Shown: positions 6,159-10,994 of the stretch, one piece after another
Layout: every line of letters begins with the position of its first letter
How positions within the stretch are numbered: position 1 is the first letter of the stretch
DNA from: Candidatus Aminicenantota bacterium
GTDB lineage: Bacteria > Acidobacteriota > Aminicenantia > UBA2199
Reading direction: 5' to 3'
Assembly (NCBI GenBank): GCA_030639705.1
Contig: DAOWKX010000099.1
Location: 1 to 10,994, forward strand
DNA length: 10,994 nucleotides
Made by a program: the position numbers and the translations under genes
Notes under the pieces: generated by a model
What the model saw: only the letters and a program-made list of their open reading frames with translations
Told to the model about the DNA's origin: nothing
The model's database searches: none

Positions 6159-6623
6159 TCAAGGGCTTATTTTTTGAATTATTGACGTGGTCGAATATTT
6201 CGATTTAAACGGGAATAAGATAAGCTGTCCTCCGAAAGCTTCGATTTCTTTTCTCCCCACAACTTCTGATGGTGAATAGTCTTCTCCTTTGATTAGAATA
6301 TCAATTTTATATAAACTCTGGATGAGGCGAAGCGGTGTATCTTCCGAAAAAGAAATGATAAAATCTATGGTTTCGATTGCTTCCAGGACTTCTATTCTTT
6401 CAGCCAGACAAAAAATGGGTCGATTTCCCCCCTTTATTCGTTTAACTGATTGATCAGTATTTATCCCCACTATAAAAATGTCCCCTTTGGATTTAGCAAA
6501 CTCAAACAATTCGATATGTCCAGGATGAAGGATGTCAAACACTCCGTTTGTAAAAACGATTTTTTTATATGCTTCTTTTTCAAGCTGGATATTCAAGCCA
6601 ATGTGATCTTTATAGAATTTCAT
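6159..6623 (-). CDS. rfaE2: RfaE2/HldE-C-type sugar-phosphate adenylyltransferase
   Basis: RfaE2 adenylates D-glycero-beta-D-manno-heptose 1-phosphate to ADP-heptose, the donor for LPS core and related glycans. The 154-residue protein is a single nucleotidyltransferase domain without the HldE kinase half. It shows TNGVFDILHPGH (25-36) with the HxGH catalytic motif (H33, H36), GINTDQSVKRIKG (53-65), ERIEVLEAI (75-83), IKGEDY (111-116) and the C-terminal YSTTSII (143-149). The KGxDY and YSTT motifs point to RfaE2 rather than to the related glycerol-3-phosphate cytidylyltransferase TagD. The start at 6623 overlaps the wzt stop as ATGA, so it is translated by coupling; no separate Shine-Dalgarno is seen. 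Its place at the end of a wzm-wzt operon suggests its product feeds the exported glycan (inference). The usual partners gmhA, gmhB and rfaE1 are not in the window. Confidence 0.87.
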   Translation of the reverse strand: MKFYKDHIGLNIQLEKEAYKKIVFTNGVFDILHPGHIELFEFAKSKGDIFIVGINTDQSVKRIKGGNRPIFCLAERIEVLEAIETIDFIISFSEDTPLRLIQSLYKIDILIKGEDYSPSEVVGRKEIEAFGGQLILFPFKSKYSTTSIIQKISP

Positions 6624-7870
6624 TTTGATAGAGATCCAGGAGGTTTGATTTTTATTCCACCGCTGAATTCCCATTGATGCGGAATACGGGTAATACCCAG
6701 GTCTTTCTGATTTGAAGTCACCTTGAATTTATAGCGAAAATGGTGATAATCAAAGGGAAAGCCGTCCTTTTTATGAACAGCCAGATCCAGCAGATAGGTC
6801 CCGTTGACAAGATGAAGGGCTGGGATTTTTACTCTCACCTGCTCATTTCCCTCGATGCTGGAAGCTTTAAAACTTTCCAGATGGGTGTTGGAACCATAAC
6901 AAAGGGAGCCTTCTGTATTAAAAATTGCCAGTCCAAAGACAAAATCCTTTTCCTTTTTTTTACATATGACCTTGAATTCAATATTCAGGGGTTCGTCGGG
7001 TTGGAAAATATATTTCTCTTTTCCTGACTTGTCCAGGATATTCACCTCTGAAATTTCAATTTCTTTACTTCCCCATCTGTTTTCTGTGGTTTCTTCTTGT
7101 TTTTGTTCTTTCTGGTTTTCCTCTTTTTGTCCTATATATTGCATATAGGCATCGACAACTTTTTGCGGGTAGCCTCGCATTTCAATTTGTCCGTTTCTTA
7201 GCCAGATTACCTCATCGCTGATTTTCTCCACCGTGGCCAGATCATGAGAAACAAAAATGATGGTTTTGCCACTTCTTTTAAATTCGTAAATTTTTTCAAT
7301 ACATTTCGGAACAAAAAAGGCATCTCCCACAGCTAATACTTCATCAATTAAAAGAATATCAGGATCAACATTTATGGCAATACTGAATCCTAACCTCATA
7401 TACATGCCGGACGAGTAGGTTTTAACAGGAGTATTAATGAATTCTTCCAATTCCGAAAATTGGACAATTTTTTCAAATTTTTCCTGAATTTTTTTTTTAC
7501 TTAACCCCAAGATGATACCGTTAATAAAAATATTTTCCCTGCCAGATATTTCCGGGTGGAATCCGGCTCCCAATTCAATCAAGGCTGAAATTCTTCCCCG
7601 GGTGATGATTTCGCCGCTGGTGGGTTTTGTGATTCCAGCCAATATTTTCAGTAATGTACTCTTGCCTGAACCATTCTCTCCGATTATGCTTACAGTTTTT
7701 CCTTTCTCTACCTTAAAGCTGATTTCTCTCAGAGCTTCGAATTTTTCATCACTCTTTAAATCAGAAAAGATGGTCTTATTCACCAGGGCACTTTTTATGG
7801 TTAAAAATTTATGTCTGTGGGAATATTTCTTATAAAATTTACCGATGTTATTGAGAATTATCGGATGCAT
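6620..7870 (-). CDS. wzt: Polysaccharide ABC exporter, ATPase with C-terminal glycan-recognition domain (Wzt)
   Basis: This is the cytoplasmic ATPase of an O-antigen or teichoic-acid-like exporter that moves lipid-linked glycan across the inner membrane. The 416 residues divide into an ATPase domain (about 1-246), a hydrophilic Q/E/K-rich linker (247-264) and a beta-rich C-terminal domain (about 266-406). The ATPase domain has Walker A GENGSGKST (64-72), signature SSGMY (153-157), Walker B ILLIDE (172-177) and the H-loop SHD (208-210). The insert between the first strands (about 20-46) is normal for Wzt. In E. coli O9a Wzt the C-terminal domain binds the modified non-reducing end of the chain, so a terminally modified polymer is a plausible substrate here. 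The ATG at 7870 follows the wzm stop by one base and has GAGG 7 nt upstream, which is better than the start 6 codons earlier. It overlaps the next gene by 4 bp. Confidence 0.93.
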   Translation of the reverse strand: MHPIILNNIGKFYKKYSHRHKFLTIKSALVNKTIFSDLKSDEKFEALREISFKVEKGKTVSIIGENGSGKSTLLKILAGITKPTSGEIITRGRISALIELGAGFHPEISGRENIFINGIILGLSKKKIQEKFEKIVQFSELEEFINTPVKTYSSGMYMRLGFSIAINVDPDILLIDEVLAVGDAFFVPKCIEKIYEFKRSGKTIIFVSHDLATVEKISDEVIWLRNGQIEMRGYPQKVVDAYMQYIGQKEENQKEQKQEETTENRWGSKEIEISEVNILDKSGKEKYIFQPDEPLNIEFKVICKKKEKDFVFGLAIFNTEGSLCYGSNTHLESFKASSIEGNEQVRVKIPALHLVNGTYLLDLAVHKKDGFPFDYHHFRYKFKVTSNQKDLGITRIPHQWEFSGGIKIKPPGSLSK

Positions 7871-7871
7871 T

Positions 7872-8681
7872 CTAGACCTCTTCCACAAATGTATCTCTTA
7901 ATCGATCAAATATTTTATAACCAAAATAAAAAAGCAGTAACCCCACGAATATGGTAACAGACAGTTTCTTCCAGTGAGGGAGTGAACCGTAATAAAACGA
8001 GTATTGATATGCCTCGATGATATGGGTCATGGGATTTAGCCAGAGTAATATTTTTATCCATCCTCTTCCTAAGACATGGGGTGAATCAAATGGATATATA
8101 ATGGGAGTGGCAAAGAACCATAAAGTAAGCAGGTTGGAAAGAATGTCTTTAATATCTCTAAAGTGAACCGTGAGGGCCGAAATAAAAAAGCTAAATCCCA
8201 TGGTAAAAATAAACTGAATAAAAATGGCCACCGGGAGGAAAAGAACCCATGATGATAAGGATTTAGCAAATACTATATAGAACAATATGAGGAGTGGGAG
8301 TCCGAGGGCGAAATGGACCATATTGGTTACAACCACCATGATAGGAAGTGCTTCGATGGGGAATTTGATCTTTTTAATTAAATTTCCATAGATAATCAGA
8401 ACATTTGATGATTCTAACATAGAAGAAGAAAACCAGGTCCAGGGTAAAATTCCCGTAAACAGGAAAACTGAATAGTAAAGGGTTTTACCCTCAAACTGAG
8501 GCCATCTGGCGGGCATTATAATACCGAAAACAACAGAATAAACAATCATTAGCAGAAGGGGATTCAAAAAACTCCATAAGAAACCGAACACGGTTCCCCG
8601 GTATCTGGCTTTTAACTCCCGTGAAATCAGGATCAAAATCAGCTGCCTATATTTTGATAATTCCTTTAATTTCCGTAGCAT
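7872..8681 (-). CDS. wzm: Polysaccharide ABC exporter, permease (Wzm/ABC-2 type)
   Basis: This is the integral membrane partner of Wzt, forming the glycan channel as a dimer. The 269 residues begin with an amphipathic cytoplasmic segment and the family motif LISRELKARYRG (18-29), followed by about six membrane helices near 31-55, 68-86, 110-138, 144-170, 182-198 and 239-256. HFRDIKDI (173-180) is the conserved cytoplasmic coupling element, and LWLNPMTHI (213-221) also fits the family. The start is a GTG-ATG pair; the ATG at 8681 lies 7 nt after AGGA, a better spacing than the GTG at 8684. Only 4 bp separate it from the methyltransferase stop, and wzt follows 1 bp after its own stop, so the three genes are translated together. 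A TagG-type teichoic acid permease is the close alternative family. Confidence 0.93.
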   Translation of the reverse strand: MLRKLKELSKYRQLILILISRELKARYRGTVFGFLWSFLNPLLLMIVYSVVFGIIMPARWPQFEGKTLYYSVFLFTGILPWTWFSSSMLESSNVLIIYGNLIKKIKFPIEALPIMVVVTNMVHFALGLPLLILFYIVFAKSLSSWVLFLPVAIFIQFIFTMGFSFFISALTVHFRDIKDILSNLLTLWFFATPIIYPFDSPHVLGRGWIKILLWLNPMTHIIEAYQYSFYYGSLPHWKKLSVTIFVGLLLFYFGYKIFDRLRDTFVEEV

Positions 8682-8685
8682 CACC

Positions 8686-9453
8686 TTATCCTGATAATAT
8701 CATTTCCATTTCTTTTGTATAAACGCCTTTTTTTTTGAAAATAACCAAAGGCCTCACCTCTTTCATCGAAGCTTTGTTTTTGGATAATTGTATCAGAAAT
8801 CGCTCAGGTTTTCCATGATTGAAGGAAAAAACAATCTGAATTTTCTTGATTTTGAATCCGATGTCAGCCGATAATTCAGTTAATTCTTTGAATCGCGAAT
8901 AGGGGTAAATTAAGCACAGGGTGCCTCTTTGGCCCAGAATGAAGAAGGTTTTTTCAAGCATAATTTTCAAGTTCAGTTTTTCCTCTGATTTGGAAATTCT
9001 AATCTCTTGATTCAGACTCACACGGCCTTGATTTAACCTTAGAAAGGGGGGATTTGAGAAAATCCAGCTCAGACCCTTAAAATCGTTGTACACATGATTA
9101 AAATCGCCTCTGATAGCAGTGAAGGAGCGGGAAAAATGATTATTGCGGGCATTGATTTCCGAAAGTGTACTTAACTGGTCCTGAATTTCCAGTCCGTAGA
9201 TGTGAGAAAATTTTTTTTTATACAGTGCCAGCATTGCTATGATACCGCAACCGGTGCCAATTTCAAGCGCTTCTGATTTTGGACAGGTGGGAAGAAAGTG
9301 GGCCAGGAGAGGAGCGTCAATGGAAAAACGATATCCTTTTTTTCGTTGAAAAACAATGACTTTTCTTCTAAAAAAGAAGTCATGGGTGATATCTTCGGGT
9401 TCCGGTTTCAATTTTTTCTTTGTTTTAGATATTTCCTGATCAGGTTTAAACAA
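8686..9453 (-). CDS. TrmN6-like N6-adenine methyltransferase
   Basis: This SAM-dependent methyltransferase belongs to the YfiC/TrmN6 group, which methylates N6 of A37 in tRNA-Val; that exact substrate is inferred. The 255 residues include RFSIDAPLLAHF (42-53), SAM motif I EIGTGCGI (64-71), an acidic residue at the end of beta 2 (GLEI, 87-90), and the catalytic NPPF (134-137), typical of amino-group methyltransferases. The following NQGRVS segment also resembles TrmN6. The N-terminal 20 residues are Lys-rich and not part of the fold. The start is a TTG at 9453 with GGAG (9463-9466) 9 nt upstream, overlapping cinA by 46 bp. A TTG at 9411, overlapping the cinA stop as TTGA, is an alternative that would drop 14 residues. 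The gene is coupled to wzm downstream, but nothing suggests a role in export. Confidence 0.83.
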   Translation of the reverse strand: MFKPDQEISKTKKKLKPEPEDITHDFFFRRKVIVFQRKKGYRFSIDAPLLAHFLPTCPKSEALEIGTGCGIIAMLALYKKKFSHIYGLEIQDQLSTLSEINARNNHFSRSFTAIRGDFNHVYNDFKGLSWIFSNPPFLRLNQGRVSLNQEIRISKSEEKLNLKIMLEKTFFILGQRGTLCLIYPYSRFKELTELSADIGFKIKKIQIVFSFNHGKPERFLIQLSKNKASMKEVRPLVIFKKKGVYTKEMEMILSG

Positions 9454-10652
9454 AAATTTTCACTCCGGGTTTTTATCACCTGCCGGTCACCCGAGAAAAT
9501 TTTTTGGCTTCCCTGTTCTGTTTTTAAACTACTGAGGTGCAGGCAAACCAGTCCAACCGGTTTCCCCTTGGTTGCTCCTGTGGGTCCCGCTATCCCGGTG
9601 ATGGCCACACCAATGTCTGAATGACTCTTTTCTCGTATTCCCTGGGCCATTTGCTGGGCGGTCTGTTTTGAAACAGCACCGTATTTTTCTAAAATCCCTT
9701 TACTCACACCTAAAATTTTCATTTTTAGTTCATTGGAATAGGCAATGACTCCTCCCAGGAATACATCAGAGCTTCCCGGGATATTGGTGATCCGGTTTCC
9801 CAGGCCGCCACCGGTGCAACTTTCAGCTGTACTCAGGGTTAAATGGTTTGATCTTAACTCCTCCAATATATACTGTTCAAAGGAAATGTCCTTTTCCGTA
9901 ATAAAATATTCCGCCAGCCTTTCTTTTATCTTTTCTGCTAATGAATCGGTGGTTTTTTTATTTTCCTCCGGGGATTTTTTGGATCGACCCAGTAAATGAA
10001 CTTCAATAATGCCCGGAGAGGCGAGGATGGTGGTCCGGGGATTGTTATATTTTGAATACAGGTCTGAAATTCTGGAATCGGTTTCAGATTCGGTGATTCC
10101 GGAAAATTTTAAACACCGGGTGTGAATATGAAAGTTAGACAGCGGGGCGATTTTCCTTATAAAAATATCATCAAACATGGGTTGCATCTCCCGGGGAGGC
10201 CCGGGCAATAAAAGAACATTGCAGCTTTTATCTTCAATATATTGTCCCGGTGCTGTGCCTACAGAATTGGGCAGCACCTCTGCTCCTTTTATGATAAATG
10301 CCTGTCTGGCATTAATGTCAGGCATTTGAATTCCCCTTTTCTCAAAAACGGACCGGATCTGTTCGACGATTTCTTCCTGAAAAACCAGTTCTTTTTTCAG
10401 GGCGTTGGCTGTTCCCTCGCGGGTGAGATCGTCTTCCGTGGGGCCCAGTCCGCCGGTGATAATTACCAGTTGAGCACGCTTGTAAGCATTTTTAATCACC
10501 CAGGTCAGATTATCCAGATCATCCCCCACGGTCATCTTCAGGTCCATCAAAATACCCTTTTCCCTCAATTTTCGTGCGACATAAAGAGAGTTGGTATCCA
10601 GGCGATCTTTTTCCAGAAGCTCACTTCCCACTGCAATAAATATGGCTCTCAT
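9408..10652 (-). CDS. cinA: CinA-family protein (MoCF-like domain plus nicotinamide-nucleotide amidase)
   Basis: CinA proteins join an N-terminal COG1058 domain, reported in some homologues to hydrolyse ADP-ribose-type pyrophosphates, to a C-terminal PncC domain that deamidates nicotinamide mononucleotide in NAD recycling. The 414-residue length is normal for the two-domain form. The N-terminal domain shows GSELL (9-13), DTNSLYVARKL (19-29), TGGLGPTEDDLT (66-77) and LPGPPREM (149-156). The C-terminal domain (about 255-410) shows AESCTGG (276-282), GVIAYSN (301-307), YGAVS (324-328) and ITGIAGPTGA (351-360) with KPVG (364-367). Both halves look intact. The ATG has AGG 8 nt upstream and is preceded by a clear promoter, so this is the first gene of the minus-strand operon running through wzt to rfaE2. 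In some bacteria cinA is competence- or damage-induced; no such regulatory site is visible here. Confidence 0.95.
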   Translation of the reverse strand: MRAIFIAVGSELLEKDRLDTNSLYVARKLREKGILMDLKMTVGDDLDNLTWVIKNAYKRAQLVIITGGLGPTEDDLTREGTANALKKELVFQEEIVEQIRSVFEKRGIQMPDINARQAFIIKGAEVLPNSVGTAPGQYIEDKSCNVLLLPGPPREMQPMFDDIFIRKIAPLSNFHIHTRCLKFSGITESETDSRISDLYSKYNNPRTTILASPGIIEVHLLGRSKKSPEENKKTTDSLAEKIKERLAEYFITEKDISFEQYILEELRSNHLTLSTAESCTGGGLGNRITNIPGSSDVFLGGVIAYSNELKMKILGVSKGILEKYGAVSKQTAQQMAQGIREKSHSDIGVAITGIAGPTGATKGKPVGLVCLHLSSLKTEQGSQKIFSGDRQVIKTRSENFCLNLIRKYLKQRKN

Positions 10653-10688
10653 GTTTTTTTCCTGAACACGGATCGTTAATCTGAGATC

Positions 10689-10717
10689 ATTTTAGGTTAT
10701 AACATCAATTTGGTCAA
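10689..10717 (-). promoter_or_regulatory. Promoter of the cinA-wzm-wzt-rfaE2 operon
   Basis: On the minus strand TTGACC (10717-10712), a 17-bp spacer and TAAAAT (10694-10689) each match 5 of 6 consensus bases. The expected start near 10682 leaves a leader of about 30 nt containing the AGG ribosome binding site. No other clear promoter was found in the five-gene block downstream, apart from the one serving the phosphatase. Confidence 0.6.
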
Positions 10718-10790
10718 GGTAAAGATAGAGATTGAAATTGTTCTGTCAACAAATAGGTGGCGAATGAGGCCAGTCAGTGCACAAAAAATC

Positions 10791-10819
10791 TTGACATTAC
10801 TTATTTATTGAATTATATT
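10791..10819 (+). promoter_or_regulatory. Strong promoter of the TIR-domain gene
   Basis: A perfect TTGACA (10791-10796), a 17-bp spacer and TATATT (10814-10819, 5 of 6 bases) make this the strongest sigma-70-type promoter in the window. It points at the gene starting at 10903, with a leader of about 77 nt, and is divergent from the cinA promoter about 75 bp to its left. Confidence 0.7.
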
Positions 10820-10891
10820 TTTTTATAGTTCAGGAGAGAAAATACACGCACTTCGTTTACACAAATGTTAGGCGAAATACTCAAATTTGAT

Positions 10892-10895
10892 GGAG
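10892..10895 (+). promoter_or_regulatory. Ribosome binding site of the TIR-domain gene
   Basis: GGAG lies 7 nt before the ATG at 10903, separated by an A-rich spacer. It fixes the start of the truncated gene. Confidence 0.75.
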
Positions 10896-10902
10896 AAAAA
10901 AA

Positions 10903-10994
10903 ATGACTCAGAAAAAATCAATTTGGCTTACCTATGCTTGGGATGACAATGTAGACAGCGATGTTGACTTCACTGCTCAGGAACTGGGTAGAGC
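10903..10994 (+). CDS. N-terminus of a TIR-domain protein (runs off window)
   Basis: Only the first 30 residues are present. They begin with a Lys-rich start, then the hydrophobic strand SIWLTYAW (6-13), an acidic loop DDNVDSDVD (14-22) and a helix start FTAQELGR. This matches the beta-A strand and first loop of bacterial TIR domains of the kind that begin with LTYAW and continue DVDF.AQEL. Bacterial TIR domains often cleave NAD or make cyclic ADP-ribose isomers, frequently in anti-phage systems; the catalytic Glu lies beyond this window, so activity cannot be judged. The ATG has GGAG 7 nt upstream and a strong promoter of its own. The partner genes, if any, are to the right and not visible. 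Confidence 0.7.
   Translation, partial: MTQKKSIWLTYAWDDNVDSDVDFTAQELGR

Noticed and set aside
6159..6623. TagD-type glycerol-3-phosphate cytidylyltransferase
   Set aside because: The KGEDY and YSTTSII motifs and the length fit RfaE2 better, although the two families are related and both occur near ABC exporters.
10242..10679. Long open frame on the plus strand opposite cinA
   Set aside because: cinA on the other strand has full family motifs; the antisense frame has no ribosome binding site or recognisable domain. Similar antisense frames opposite wzt, the phosphatase and the methyltransferase were left out for the same reason.
10744..10873. Integron attC-like site before the TIR gene: GTTAGGC at 10867-10873 and TGTCAAC at 10744-10750, 130 bp in all
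   Set aside because: GTTAGGC fits the consensus end GTTRRRY, but the left box misses the first purine, the arms show little complementarity, and a full promoter lies inside. No integrase or second site is seen.

Overview
This AT-rich window carries ten complete protein genes, one truncated gene at each edge and one doubtful micro-ORF. I saw no tRNA, rRNA, CRISPR array or insertion sequence. The combination of IspG (MEP pathway), a heptose-type adenylyltransferase, a Wzm/Wzt polysaccharide exporter, FolK and Ser/Thr kinase signalling suggests a free-living diderm bacterium. A poorly characterised lineage such as Acidobacteriota or Aminicenantes-like bacteria would fit, but that placement is a guess from gene content and style. 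No phylogenetic marker was compared.

Layout, left to right. Positions 1-246 hold the 3' end of a plus-strand gene I do not recognise, followed by a possible 22-codon micro-ORF (264-332). Next comes ispG on the minus strand, with its own near-consensus promoter that appears to give a leaderless mRNA. A secreted DUF4097-like beta-solenoid protein (minus) is divergent from folK (plus). folK meets the next operon tail to tail at a 28-bp near-palindrome, which makes both proteins end in the same four residues.

Positions 2896-6071 (minus) form a compact phospho-signalling operon read in the order PP2C phosphatase, Ser/Thr kinase, FHA protein. Junctions are 1 nt apart (phosphatase/kinase) and overlap by 11 bp (kinase/FHA). 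Unusually, the phosphatase carries the transmembrane helix and a large outer domain, the kinase looks soluble, and the FHA reader is a single-pass membrane protein. The operon has its own TTGACA promoter with two A9 tracts just downstream of the preceding gene.

Positions 6159-10652 (minus) form a second tightly coupled operon: cinA, a TrmN6-like methyltransferase, wzm, wzt with a C-terminal glycan-recognition domain, and a stand-alone rfaE2-type adenylyltransferase. The last three suggest export of a heptose-containing or similar surface glycan. cinA (NAD/nucleotide salvage) and the methyltransferase look like housekeeping passengers.

The 250-bp gap at 10653-10902 holds two divergent promoters, one for cinA and one very strong one (TTGACA, 17 bp, TATATT) for a TIR-domain gene that runs off the right edge. 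That gene may be the start of a defence locus. The most interesting parts are the phospho-signalling cassette with its unassigned outer domain, the TIR gene, the palindromic convergent gene end and the leaderless ispG promoter.
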